A stretch of 64,000 nucleotides of DNA. Source: Rana temporaria (lineage: Eukaryota; Chordata; Amphibia; Anura; Ranidae). The position numbers and the translations under genes are program-made. The stretch is from positions 243,914,231-243,978,230 of the forward strand of contig NC_053489.1 of the NCBI RefSeq assembly GCF_905171775.1, written 5' to 3'. How positions within the stretch are numbered: position 1 is the stretch's first letter; each line of letters opens with the position of its first letter. The notes below the pieces were generated by a model. It ran no database searches, was not told the DNA's origin, and was given only the letters and a program-made list of their open reading frames with translations. Positions 30,043-40,971 of this stretch are shown here, in pieces.

Positions 30043-30558
30043 AGCCATATGCACACGATCAGATTTTCCAACGGGAGTTGTGTGATGACAGGTTGTTGTC
30101 GGATTTTCCCAGGGCTGTGGAGTCGGAGGAAATTTTTGGTACCTGGAGTTGGAGTCGGAGTCAGCAAACAATGCACCGACTCCTACTAAATTTAGATTGT
30201 CGGAACATTTAGGAGTCAAAACATTTATCTACCGACTCCACAGCCCTGGATTTTCCGCCAACAAATATTGAAACGCATGCTTTTAAATTTTTTTGACAAC
30301 AAGTGTGTGTTGTCGGATTATCTGATTGTGCGTACAGAAGTAGTTCGGACAAAAATAGTACAAACATGCATGCTCAGAAGCAATGCTAACCATAACACAA
30401 CATTAGCAGAAGTTGCCCCAAGGGTGGTGCTAAACTCTGAAAAAACATGTTGTTTCGTGCTTGTTGGCCGACATTTATTTGCCGTTTGTATGCTAGACAA
30501 GTTCCTGGCCAACAACCCTTTAAAAAATCAATTGTGTGTACAAGGCTTTATTATTACC
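30043..30558. mobile_element. MITE related to 28866-29295, carrying a hAT insertion
   Basis: Left end taagccatatgcacacgatc and right end attgtgtgtacaaggctt are imperfect inverted complements. The element is split by the 139-bp hAT insertion at 30110-30248. Removing that insertion restores the local 'tgttgtcggattttccgcc' phrase, which matches the related copy. Confidence 0.65.
30110..30248. mobile_element. 139-bp hAT nonautonomous element with perfect 8-bp duplication
   Basis: Termini cagggctgtggagtcgg and ccgactccacagccctg are perfect inverted repeats of 17 bp. Flanking GATTTTCC occurs at 30102-30109 and 30249-30256. Both the CAGGG...CCCTG ends and the 8-bp duplication are diagnostic of hAT. 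It has no coding capacity and depends on an outside transposase. Confidence 0.95.
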
Positions 30559-31175
30559 ACTGGGGAAAATTTCATTCCATACAATGAATCGGTGCACATT
30601 TTCTAGATTCTATCATTATTTACAAGGCATCAACAACACAATAATTTGTTATCCAAGTAATGTCACAGGTAAAGGAAGCCTAAATATTAACTTATGAGTG
30701 TTGGTCTGATGCTATTTGCTCCAGATGCCTCCTTCTGGTTCCCAGGGTTCACACACTCAGTGTTCTGGTGGCAGGATAGGCTTTAGATTGGGGGCCCGGA
30801 GACTCGGTTCACGATCTGCAGTGGCTGGAAACAGACAAGGTATCACGAGTCTGTTAGACCCATAAAGTTTCTATATAGAGAGTACCACTGCCTCTGTACT
30901 ATCCCTTACGGGACCTGTCAGGCCTGGTGCAGACCGAACAAAAGAAATTGGTCCATGTATAGCTAGTCTTACAATGTCTGTAGATAAAGGTGATATACAG
31001 TACTTGAAAAACCACTCAGGGAAAATGTGCTTTTTTTAATCATTTATTTACCACAAATATTAACATATGTAATTGCGTACTGTGGAAAAAGCCTTCTGAA
31101 ACTGGTTCACACAGGTGTGGCCTTGAAATCGCTAAGGAGGCGCTATTTCAAAGCTGCACATCAGCATGCTTCATT
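30559..31175. other. Non-coding stretch, no gene seen
   Basis: Mixed sequence with short open frames and no recognised repeat termini. Confidence 0.35.
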
Positions 31176-31394
31176 TAAAGCGGAGCTCCACCCTCTTTTT
31201 CAACATGAGCTCATTCACTTCAATACAGCTCCCTTACATATATTTGGCATGCATTTTATTTGTATTTTAAAAACTCACTGTGCTGTTGTTGTGAGTTTAT
31301 TTTCCCTCGCCGCGTCATCCAGCGCTGCTATGCCTCCTGGGAGATGTTTGTCATCAATCCCAGGAGGCTGGGCTGAAGTATCGCAGAAAAACAT

Positions 31395-31680
31395 CTCATG
31401 ACGCCCCCCACGTCATGCTCCGCTCTATCTCCGCCTCTGCCCGCCCCCTCGAGCTCCATAGCTAGAATGCACACATTCGAGGTGTGCTAGTGGGGTGGGC
31501 GGGGCTGTGAAGACGTTTACCATCTCTCCGCCTCCGGGAGGGCGGGCGGAGGCAGAGAGATGGTAAACGTCTTGACAGCCGCCCACCCCACTAGCACACC
31601 TCGAATGTGTGCATTCTATCTATGGAGCTCGAGGGGGCGGGCAGAGGCGGAGATAGAGCGGAGCATGACGTGGGGGGCAG
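31395..31680. repeat. GC-rich palindrome
   Basis: Arms of about 135 bp (31395-31528 and 31546-31680) are near-perfect inverted complements: gagcggagcatgacg pairs with cgtcatgctccgctc, and agatggtaaacgtctt pairs with aagacgtttaccatct. The axis lies near 31537. The 'ttaaagcggagctccacc' word at 31177 places it with the TTAAAGCGG foldback family seen at 45096, 51183 and 59579. Confidence 0.85.
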
Positions 31681-31725
31681 GCCCCGTGCTATGCAAGTCC
31701 TATTACAAATTGTTCTGCATCCACC

Positions 31726-32143
31726 TGTCACATGCAGCCACTGTGCCATCAAACACATCTACTGTGCCTGTCACATGCAGCCACTGTGCCATCAAACGCA
31801 AACACTGTGCCCGTCAAATGCAGCCACTGTGCCAAACGCTGCTTCACTGTGCCCAGCAAACGCAGTCATCTGCCAGTGCCAACCAGTGCCACCTGCCAGT
31901 GCCACCAGCCAGTGCCAACCAGTACCACCTGCCATTCAATGCGATGGACTGGGGCCGATGCGGTGTGCTGTGCCGGGGCCGATGCGGTGTGCTGTGCCGG
32001 GGGGCGATCCGGTGTGCTGTGTCGGGGCAGATGTGGTTTGCGGGTGCCGATGCGGTGTGCTGTGCTGGGGCCGATGCGGTGCGTGATGTTATGGTGGCAA
32101 TGTGCTGTGCTGGGGGAAGGAGGAAGCAGGAGGAAGTCAGCAC
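31726..32143 (+). repeat. Degenerate short tandem arrays
   Basis: 31726-31850 repeats a 'cacatgcagccactgtgccatcaaac' type unit. 31870-31945 repeats 'gccagtgccaacc', and 31955-32095 repeats 'gccgatgcggtgtgctgt'. Open in several frames, which explains the long low-complexity frames; not genes. Confidence 0.7.
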
Positions 32144-32144
32144 A

Positions 32145-32760
32145 GCACAGGGATGGTGGGAACCCTTTATGAGGGGTTCCCACCATCCCTGTGCTGACTT
32201 CCTGGGGCTGTACCCCTGCTGTGCTCATTATGAGGGGTTCCCACCATCCCTGTGCTGTGCTCATTATGAAGGGTTCCCACCATCACTGTGCTGTGCTCCT
32301 GGGTTTGTACTTATGCTGTGCTCATTATGAGGGGTTCCCACCATCCCTGTGCTGTGCTCATTATGAGGGGTTCCCACCATCCCTGTGCTGTGCTGAGTTC
32401 CTGGGGCTGTACCCCTGCTGTGCTCATTATGAGGGGTTTCCACCATCCCTACATCCCCAGGAAGTCAGCACAGCACAGGGATGGTGGGAACCCCTCATAA
32501 TGAGCACAGCAGAAGTACAGATCCAGGAAGTCAGCACAGCACAGGGATGATGGGAACCCCTCATGAGCACAGCACAGGGATGATGAGAACCCCTCATAAT
32601 GAGCACAGCAGAAGTACAAACCCAGGAAGTCAGCACAGCACAAGGATGGTGGGAACCCCTCATAATGAGCACAGCACAGGGATTGTGGGAACCCCTCATG
32701 AGCACAGCCCCAGGAAGTCAGCACAGCACAGGGATGGTGGGAACCCCTTATAATAAGCAC
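32145..32760. repeat. Inverted minisatellite (VNTR in two mirror halves)
   Basis: The left half (32160-32450) repeats a unit containing gaggggttcccaccatccc and gtgctgtgctcattat. The right half (32455-32760) repeats the reverse complement of the same unit. The result is open in several frames on both strands. It would fold into a very long imperfect hairpin. Confidence 0.9.
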
Positions 32761-33411
32761 AGCAGAAGTAAAAACACACTTTTGGTGGTATTTGATCACC
32801 TCTGCGGTTTTTATTTTTTGCGCTATAAACAAAAATAGAGCGACAATTTTGAAAAAAATGCAATATTTTTTACTTTTTGCTATAATAAATATCCCCCAAA
32901 AATATATAAAAAAAGATTTGTTTCCTCAGTTTAAGCCGATACTTATTCTTCTACATATTTTTTGTAAAAAAAAAAAAAAAAAAAATCGCAGTAAGCGTTT
33001 ATCGATTGGTTTGCGCAAAATTTATAGCGTTTACAAAATAGGGGATAGTTTTATTGCATTTTTATGAAAATTTTTTTTAAACTACTAATGGCGGCGGTCG
33101 TCGATTTTTTTCATGACTGCGACATTATGGCGGACACATCGGACAATTTTGACACATTTTTGGGACCATTGTCATTTTCACAGCAAAAAATGCATTAAAA
33201 ATGCATTGTTTACTGTGAAAATGACAATTGCCGTTTGGGAGTTAACCACAAGGGGGCGCTGAAGGGGTTACGTGTGACCTCATCTGTGTTTCTAACTGTA
33301 GGGGGGTGCGGCCGTGGTCACGGAGCTTCGGACCGGGTCGCTGGCACAAGCCCGCGACCTACAGCTGGGCTTTCTGCCGACGTATATCGGCGTTAGGCGG
33401 TCCTTAAGTGG
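32761..33411 (+). mobile_element. TTAA-flanked element, copy 2 (right part)
   Basis: Shares with 25684-26668 the words tttttgcgctataaac, gtttgcgcaaaa, tttacaaaataggggatag and aatggcggcg, and ends in gtccttaagtgg followed by TTAA (33412-33415). Its left part appears to be replaced by or merged with the minisatellite block. Confidence 0.7.
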
Positions 33412-33926
33412 TTAACAGACGTACAGTGGGGAAAAATAATTATTTGATATCCTGCAGATTTTGTTAGTTTGCCCACTTAAAAAATTATAGACCCTTAATT
33501 TCTTTGTATCAGAGGTGTATTTTAACCTCTTGACCACTGGGCACTTAAACCCCCTTCCTAACCAGATCAATTTCCAGCTTTCGGTGCTCTCACAATTTGA
33601 ATGACAATTACTCAGTCATACGCCACTGTACCCATATGAAATTTTTGTTCTTTTTTTCACACAAATAGTTTTCTTTTGGTGGTATTTAATCACCATTGGG
33701 TTTTTTATTTTTTGCGCTATAAAAGAAAAAAGACTAAAAATTCTGTAAAAAAAAAAAAATGAAATTTTTCTCGTTTCCGTTATAAAATTTTGAAAATTTG
33801 TAATTTTGCTTCATAAATTTTGGCCAAATTTTATACCGCTACATATCTTTGGTAAAATAAGTACAAATTGATGTATATTATTTGGACTTTGTGAAAGTTA
33901 TAGAGTCAACAAGCTATGGTGTCAAT

Positions 33927-34562
33927 TAGGGCTGCAACTAACGATTATTTTCATAATCGATTAGTTGGCCGATTATTGTTTCGATTAATCGGATAATAGC
34001 CTTTAAAAAAAAAAAAATAATATAGAATTTTTACATTTTTTGGGGACAATTTTGTTGTTGGGCAGATTACAAAACACAAATTGACGCAAAGACACATTAC
34101 ATGCTTTTCTGCAGCTTCTCCATTGAAGTATATTGAACAAAAAAAAACAAAAAAGCACCGTTTTGCGTTAAAAAGTCCTTGCCCCTTTCCAAATACACAG
34201 CAGCTGAAAAAAAATCATGGATGTGAACGTGTCCCATAGGAAAACATGTAAATAAACTGTAGTGTGTTTCTGCAAAAAGCACCAAAAAACAGGAGGTGTG
34301 ACCCCAGGCCTGAGATGTTTAGTAACATAATGGGGGTTAAAAACAAACAAAAATAAGTACAAAAAGAGCAAATAATCACTACTGTAAGGGGGTCATTTTT
34401 TACTGTGGGACAGTGAAAGTAATATTTACAGTAGTGATTTGCTTTTTTGTACTATAAAGGGCTAATTTTTGTTTTTTTAACCCTATTATGTTACTGGTCG
34501 ATTAATCGACTATGAAAATTGTAATCGATTAATTTCATAATCGATTAGTTGTTTCGGCCCTA
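33927..34562. mobile_element. hAT MITE with AT-rich subterminal repeats, copy 1
   Basis: Begins tagggctgcaactaacg and ends gtttcggccctagtg. Exact 8-bp duplication GTGTCAAT at 33919-33926 and 34563-34570. Subterminal 'ttcataatcgattagttg' blocks occur at both ends in opposite orientation. Length 636 bp, no transposase. The same family lies at 61788-62389. Confidence 0.93.
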
Positions 34563-34969
34563 GTGTCAATATCTGAAATTTGATCACACCTGAAGTACTG
34601 ACGACCTATCTCATTTCTTGAGACCCCAACATGCCAGAACAGTACCAATACCCCCCAAATGACCCCTTTTTGGAAAGAAGACATTTCTCAAGGTATTTAG
34701 AAAAAAGCATGGTGAGTTTTTTGAAGTTGTAATTTTTTTTCCACAATTCTTTGCAAAATCAAGATTTTTTTCCACACAATTTTCATATTAGCAGGTTATT
34801 TCTCACACACAGCATATGCATACCACAATTTACACCCCAAAACACATTCTGCTATTACTCCTGAGACTTTTACACAGCGTGGCCACATACAGAAGCCCAA
34901 CATGCAGGGAGCACCTTCAGGCGTTCTGGAACACCCAGACCAATTCTGACATTTCTCTCCTACATGTAA

Positions 34970-35980
34970 AAATCATCATTTATTTGTCCCTCCCTTTCTT
35001 TTCTATCCATCACCTCAACACTCCTGTTCTCCTCTTCCTTCCCTCTCCCCCCCCTTTTTCTTCTTTCCTCCTTCCCTTCTACTCCTCCCCTATCTTATTA
35101 TTTATCCCCCCCCCCTCTCCTTGCCATCCCCCCCCCCTCTCCTTCCCTCCCCCTTCCCCTCTTTTCTATTCTTCCCTGTTGGGATCTTAAGGTGTTTGGC
35201 ACTTTTATAGTATTCATGGTGCTTAGCACATTCACCACGGTGGCACATTCACTTCACAAGTTTTCCACTGTTCAGTTTAGCCCCACTGATGAAATCTTTA
35301 TATACAGCCAATACAGGTCTCCCTACGCAGTTGGGCCTTCCCTACACCTCGGTCGCTGTGTGAGAGCTCTCTCCGCGGTTGGCCCCCGGCTCCCTAGCGA
35401 GTGGTTGTTTTCTGTACAGGTAAGCTGCACAGCATTTGCCTTTTCCCCTAAATACCCTTATATATTGTGTTGATATTTGCATATTTGTTTTCTGATACCT
35501 GAGTGGTTTTTACATATCTATCTATATGTATATAGCCTGTGACGCTAACAAGTATATATCATCTTTTTAGAAATTCTCCTGACAAAGCAACTATCGTTGC
35601 AAAACTAGTAGAGATTTTGACTTGTATGACCCCCTTCGTTTCACCGCCACCCTTCGTCTAGGGTCTATTCCATCTCGGTGATTTGGTTGGTTGGTCGCAC
35701 AATATGTCCACCATTTTATACTGCGGTTTTTGATGTATTTTATAAACTATGTGTGTTATCCTTACTACATTTCCATTCTGTTTCTTCTTATCTAGTACCG
35801 ATATAGCCCCCACGCCCCTATTTGTTCTTGGTCTCTCGGGCCTCTGGGGTCCCATTAGTCCTTGCTCTATTCAAAATTGATCTCCAGGATGATGGTACTA
35901 TAATTTTGTGTCTACTATTTACACTAAGAGGCTTATATATAAATTGTAATAGGAACATAGCATGACAGGTTATCTTTACA
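34970..35980 (+). other. CT-rich segment of unknown origin
   Basis: 34975-35180 is almost pure pyrimidine with C-runs, followed by sequence that includes 'tcctgacaaagcaactatcg' and 'ttgcaaaactagtag'. This could be a LINE-type 3' region or another retroelement tail, but I found no target duplication. Open frames here are compositional. Confidence 0.35.
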
Positions 35981-35992
35981 GTGAGATGTGGG

Positions 35993-36015
35993 GTCAAAAA
36001 GACCCCACATCTCAC
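35993..36015. repeat. Small perfect hairpin
   Basis: The words gtgagatgtggggtc and gaccccacatctcac flank a short spacer, giving a perfect 15-bp stem at about 35980-36016. Similar GC-rich hairpins follow at 36190-36250 and 36255-36315. Confidence 0.8.
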
Positions 36016-36495
36016 CTCCTGGCTTCGATCGTAGCGGTGAGTCAGTAAAAGCACCGGAGGGTGGCAGGAGGGGGGGGGGGGGCGTATTGCAGAGTATTGT
36101 GCAGGGTATTGCACAGAGTATTGGGCAGGGATGGATGGCTGGATCTGTGGCTGATAATTGTCACAGACCTAGCCACCGCACTGCTGCTACCTCCGCTCTC
36201 TCCCCTCTCACAATGTACCGATCGGTACAGAGAGGGGAGGGAGAAACCGGCGTCATCAGATGACGCCGGTTTGTTTACAAGTGATCGCTCCGTCATTTGA
36301 CGGAGCGATCACGTGGTAAACGGCCGCTATCAGCGGCAATTTACTGCGATCCGTGATGTGCAGAGTCTTCTAGACCAGGCGGTCACGGATAATTGCCCAG
36401 GGGGCGCGCGGGAGCTCGATTCTGGGAGGACGTCCTCCCAGAATAACTTGACCGCCCTGTAGACTGTAATCCTGAAAAAACACATAATACAAATG

Positions 36496-36690
36496 TTATA
36501 AACTGAGTTGCAGTTCAGTGAGTAAAATAAGTATTTGATCCCCAAGCAAAAGATAGTACTTGGTGGATAAACCCTTGTTGGCAAATACAGAGGCAAGACG
36601 TTTCTTGTAGTTAGCGACCAGGTTTGCACACGTCTCAGGAGGGATTTTGGTCCACTCTTCTTTACAGATCTCCTCTAAATCCTTAAGGCA
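36496..36690 (-). pseudogene. Tc1-like transposase, C-terminal remnant (left arm)
   Basis: On the minus strand the frame reads [12 protein letters not shown], then [16 protein letters not shown] and ANKGLSTKY, the well-known end of vertebrate Tc1-like transposases. It lacks everything upstream, including the DDE catalytic core. It is interrupted at 36690 by a hAT-like sequence beginning caggggtgcccaacc. Confidence 0.88.
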
Positions 36691-37285
36691 GGGGTGCCCA
36701 ACCTTTTGAAGAGTGAGGGCCACTTAAGCGACTTGGTAAACGGTTGCGGGCCACAATTAGTGGAGCGGGCGGATTTCAGGTCTGTGTCTACTCTGTATAT
36801 GCAGAGCGGACATGGACACGGACACAGCCCACTATACTCTTTTTCTGGATTGGATTGAAGGTAGGACACAAGTCGGTTTACATCTGCCACTCCTTAGAGG
36901 TAAATGGAGGGTCCAATTGGGTCGGGCTGACCGTGTGAAAGGGGCACAAGGCTGCTTTCACACAGATGCCCTGCAATTTACCCGCACCACTGGTGCAACC
37001 CAGTGTACCTTTGGCTTTCCTGCACTTTGCAATAGACTTCTATTATATTCTGCAGGTTTGGTGCACTTTCACAAAGCACACCAAACTCCCAGATAATAAC
37101 AGAAGTCTATGGCTCAGTGCAGGTACCCCGCAGATGCACTGCTCTGAACCTGCAGATCAGTTTGAAAGCAGCCCAGTATCCACTGCAGAACAGAAATGCC
37201 CATAAATACACTGTGATTTTAGTAATAAAACTGACCTTTAATAACAGTATTCTATTCTATCCCAGAGCAGGAGACCGCGGGCCAC
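36689..37285. mobile_element. hAT-like fragment beginning caggggtgcccaacc
   Basis: The left edge resembles the common hAT terminus caggggtgcccaacctttt. It interrupts the Tc1 coding arm. I cannot find the matching right terminus or an 8-bp duplication, so the right side may be truncated or rearranged. Confidence 0.5.
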
Positions 37286-37385
37286 ATCAGAGGCAACAAA
37301 GGCACGGCTTAAGAAGAAGCACATTAAGGTCATGGAGTGGCCTAGCCATTTTCCAGACTTTAATCCTATAGAAAATGTATGGAAG
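37286..37385 (+). pseudogene. Tc1-like transposase remnant with the DDE glutamate
   Basis: Reads [15 protein letters not shown], then [10 protein letters not shown]. In Tc1 transposases the E of the NPIEN motif is the third catalytic acid. The frame is cut at 37385 by a LINE insertion and continues at 38003. Confidence 0.9.
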
Positions 37386-37997
37386 CACAACCACCGTTCC
37401 TGTTTTGACCCAACGTTACTTTCCCTTTGATGAGCCTCTGTTCCCTGCACCCCGTGGACCCCTTTTTCCCCCTCTTCTCCTATCCCGCTCTTCCTTATTT
37501 ATTTTCTTAATTTCTTTTTTTACCCATTTTCTTTAGCAATATAGGCCCACGCTATTCTTCTAGCTGGTTCTCTTTCTCCTCACCCTTTCTCTCTCTCTGT
37601 TGCTCAGGCCCACAGGCTCGGTCCTGTTGGTCTTGGACACATGATGTGCCGCTGTTTATTTTGTAAATTGGCAAATGTTATTCTCTGTTATGTGCCTTTA
37701 AAAGTTTGCTTTATGTTCTATAGCCATTCCGCTTTTAAGTTCTACATATACTCCGGTGTGATAGCCGGTATGTCACCTAGGCCAGCAAAATGTTACTTTA
37801 GCAGGACATATGAGGTACGACATCCTTTTGCTGGTCTTCTATGCCCGCCCTTGGATTTCTAAGAGCTGGCTCAATCTCAGGATTACGGACTAACTTTCCT
37901 GATGCCTCCAGTTTTATACTTGTTAGCTCATGATGTGTCCATCATTGTTTTTTTGTACTTTTCTGTTGATGCGTTTTCAATAAAACCCTTTGTACAA
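37386..37997 (+). mobile_element. LINE-type 3' end inserted in the Tc1 transposase
   Basis: 612 bp flanked by perfect 15-bp repeats GAAAATGTATGGAAG (37371-37385 and 37998-38012). It ends in ttcaataaaaccctttgtac, an AATAAA-type signal next to the 3' junction. CT-rich interior as in many LINE 3' regions. Joining the two flanks restores the transposase frame across the site. Confidence 0.9.
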
Positions 37998-38005
37998 GAA
38001 AATGT

Positions 38006-38190
38006 ATGGAAGAAGCTGAAACTTCGAGTTGCCAAGAGACAACCAAAAATCTTCAGGATTTAGAGAAGATCTGTAAAGAAGAGATGTGTGCAAACCTGGT
38101 CTTGCCTCTGTATTTGCCAACAAGGGTTTCTCCACCAAGTACTAAGTCATGTTTTGCTTGGGGATCAAATACTTATTTTACTTACTGAAC
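38006..38190 (+). pseudogene. Tc1-like transposase, C-terminal remnant (right arm)
   Basis: Continues from the LINE junction with KKLKLRVAKRQPK and, after a frame disruption, LQDLEKICKEE and CANLV, matching the left-arm remnant in inverted orientation. A deletion removes the 'W-KIPPE' segment present in the left arm. Clearly inactive. Confidence 0.88.
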
Positions 38191-38250
38191 TGCAACTTAA
38201 ATTTGAAGCATTTGTTTTATGTGTTTTTCTGGATTTTTGGTTGATATTCT

Positions 38251-38931
38251 GGGGCAGATTCACGTAGATCTGCGGCGGCGTAACGTATCGCATTTACGTT
38301 ACGCCGCCGCAAGTTTTACGGGAAAGTTCTTGATTCACAAAGCACTTGCCTGTAGTTGCGGCGGCGTAGCGTAAATTCCCCGGCGCAAGCCCGCCTAATT
38401 CAAATGATCCGGGTAGGGGGCGTGGATCATTTAAATTAGGCACGTTCCTGCGTCCCTAAAATTTCCTGACGTGCATTGCGGTAAATGACGTCGCAAGGAC
38501 ATCATTGGTATCAACGTGAACGTAAATGGCGTCCAGCGCCATTCACGGACGACTTACGCAAAAGACGTAACATTTTCAAATTGCAACGCGGGAACGGCCA
38601 TACTTAACATTGGATACGCCACCTAGGGGGCATGTTTATCTTTACGCCGCGTATCTCTTACGGAAACGGCGTAAATTTACTGCGACGGGCAAGCGTACGT
38701 TCGTGAATCGGCGTAACGACTCATTCGCATATTCTACGCCGACCGCAATGGAAGCGCCACCTAGCGGCCAGCGTAAATATTGCACCCTAAGATACGACGG
38801 CCCGTCGTATCTTAGGCATGTTTAAGTGTATCTCAGTTTGAGAATACACTTAAACATACAACGGGCTTAGATTCGGAGTAACGTTGGCGTATCTACTGAT
38901 ACGCCGGCGCAACTCTTTGTGAATCTGGCCC
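38251..38931 (+). mobile_element. GGGGCAGATTC MITE in Tc1 right arm
   Basis: Ends ggggcagattcacg and gtgaatctggccc; 3-bp duplication TCT (38248-38250 and 38932-38934). Length 681 bp, with CG-rich arms (cgtaacgtatcg, gttacgccgccgc). Same family as 3444-10267, 27201-27889 and 60981-61720. Confidence 0.9.
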
Positions 38932-39046
38932 TCTGTCTCTAGAATTTAAAATACACCTATGATAAAAAATTATACACCCTTCATTTCATTATAAGTGGAC
39001 AAACTTACAAAATCTGCAGGGGATCAAATAATTATTTTCCCCACAG

Positions 39047-39545
39047 TATATACAAGTTGCAATGAAATCAGTAAAAAGTTGTGCAGGAACCTTTTTTATA
39101 ATCGCTGTGACACGAGTCGCATGAGGTGTGGCTTTGTGCGATTTGGAATTGTCAAATTGCATGAAAAATCTCACCAGTGTGAACAGGGGCTTACTGTGAC
39201 AAACAACTCTCTCTTTGATTCATTGGTTCACAGCACTTTGTTTAAGAAGGCCTGGTCTTTGCCAATATGTTCAATTGAAAACTATAACCTCTCTCAATTG
39301 TTCTTTAGTTACAGCAAAGGCTACCGCTTCATTTGCACTGGCAGGACTTCCAATCAGGGCTTCCCAATGATTAACTGTGTCCAGAGCCAATTTGCAGGTA
39401 ATCGCTGCTTGAACGATTACATGCGAGTGGCAGCGATTAGCTGTAGGAGCAAACAGCCTCCGATTGCTTTCAATGGGGCGTCTGTTGGCAGCTAATCGCA
39501 GAGAACCCCTGCCAAGTGTGAACGGGGCCTTATTCTGGCACACCT
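39047..39545. repeat. Degraded MITE-like sequence with 'agtgtgaac' ends
   Basis: Contains 'caccagtgtgaacaggggc' (39172) and 'caagtgtgaacggggcctta' (39514), and a 'gcagcgattagctg' hairpin. Related to the 'cacactgg' MITEs near 46546, 48856 and 54680. Boundaries unclear. Confidence 0.4.
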
Positions 39546-39796
39546 TTCATTAAGGTCATATTAGAGCATTTTTTTTCTGATTGTGCATGCATGCACCTTG
39601 ATACCACTTCTGCAGTTGTTTGCAGATGCAGGGATGAAATGTTAGGGTTCTAAGAGACTTCTTTTATCATTAGTTATCTCTTGGGCTGAATTTGCTGGCC
39701 CGGCCAATCCTGGACAATTAGCAGTTGTTTGAAATCTATATAACTTGTAGAATATTTTTCTTACACAGTGGAATGACTTATTTGGTAATCATTTTA

Positions 39797-40364
39797 ACCA
39801 ATTTAAGACTGCTTACAGTACTTTTAATGCAGGCGGGTGGTACGGGAGGCTGGATCATATACATGTACGCGAGTCTGTTCTGGGTTAGGGGTGATTAACG
39901 CAGCGAATTGCAGATTCCAGTACCCTGCTGATTTCAAAGACTGGGGGATAATGTTATCACTGACTTGATTACAACGTCATCAAAGCTTTTATAAATGAAT
40001 TTCAGTGATTCTGTGATTGGTCAGGTACCATGTGATGGCCGTGGGACAATCACGGCACCCTGTACCATGTGATTAACTGTAGCCAATCACAGACCACTAG
40101 TAATTACAGCTGTTATGAATGTAACTCATTCATGACAGTTCAAAACATTGCCGTTACAGTGATCATCATTGTAACAGCAATCAACGTGCTGTTAAAAAAT
40201 AAAATAAAAAAAACGGTGATCATACCACTAAAAGAAAGCTCTATTTGTGTGGAAAAAAATGATATAAATCTAATCTACAGTGTTGCATGACCGCACAATT
40301 GCCAGTTAAAGACTTAAAAACGTTCTGATTATGAAGGAGGTAAAACCTTCCAGAGGTCAAGTGG
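39797..40364 (-). mobile_element. TTAA-flanked element, copy 4 (degenerate)
   Basis: TTAA lies at 39793-39796 and 40365-40368. Ends ccaatttaagactgc and ccagaggtcaagtgg. The interior 'gcatgaccgcacaattgcc' matches the family's conserved subterminal block near 44450 and 55275. Heavily mutated, so older than the others. Confidence 0.65.
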
Positions 40365-40970
40365 TTAAATCCCTTGTCTGACACATAGTCAACCACCACC
40401 TTTTTTCTGAGGACCTTCGAGATCTTGGCATGATGACACGACAAATATTAATAGTAAAAAGTCACTAAGCATTAGATATCAGGTTCCATATGCATACCAT
40501 ATAATACTTACACAGTGCACTACAATGCAAAGGGATAAGCCATCTATGTGTTGTTGGTCGCGGTCCTCATTAAAATAAAAAAGGTGAAGACCAGTTAAAA
40601 TAATTTAATGTTAAAAATGGTTGGATCCAGAGCTATTAAAATGAAGCTCTCTTCCCAATATGATGTTTGGGGAAGGTATCCATGCTAACGACTTAAATAT
40701 TGTACACAGGAAGAAAAACAGTGGTTCAGAGCCCCACAAAAAGAATAACTAACTGTTCAATACTCAAATACAAAATGACATGTTTATGCAAAAAGCACAC
40801 CCCTTCCCCCATAAAACAATAAAGTGTTGGTCTGTTAAAACCTATGCTGTGATGTATTGACAACCCATTCAAAATATTTGGGTTGCCTTAAAAACCAGGA
40901 TATCAAACTAAATTTCATTGTGGGCTGCATCAGCATTATGGTTTTCCTCAAAAGGCTGGCTGTATCTGTG
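40365..40970. other. Non-coding stretch, no gene seen
   Basis: Ordinary sequence without repeat termini or motif-bearing frames that I can support. Confidence 0.35.
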
Positions 40971-40971
40971 A

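Larger units (their letters stand above)
33526..36470 (-). mobile_element. TTAA-flanked element, copy 3, inserted in the Tc1 left arm
   Basis: The left edge is TTAA (33522-33525) followed by cctcttgaccactgggc. The interior 'tttttgcgctataaaa' matches copies 1 and 2 in the same plus-strand reading. The right part (36000-36460) holds hairpins like those near the start of the copy at 51602 (gacgtcctcccag, gatcgctccgtca). The right boundary is uncertain. It contains a hAT MITE and a CT-rich segment. Confidence 0.6.
33424..39046. mobile_element. Palindromic Tc1/mariner-like element loaded with later insertions
   Basis: Termini cagtggggaaaaataatta and taattattttccccacag are inverted repeats flanked by TA (33422-33423, 39047-39048). 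The left arm (33424-33525 and about 36470-36690) and right arm (38006-38250 and 38935-39046) are inverted copies of the same Tc1 transposase 3' region. The centre keeps a transposase C-terminal fragment. Later insertions account for most of the length: a TTAA-type repeat, a hAT MITE, a hAT-like fragment, a LINE tail and a MITE. Without them the element would be well under 1.5 kb. Confidence 0.85.
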
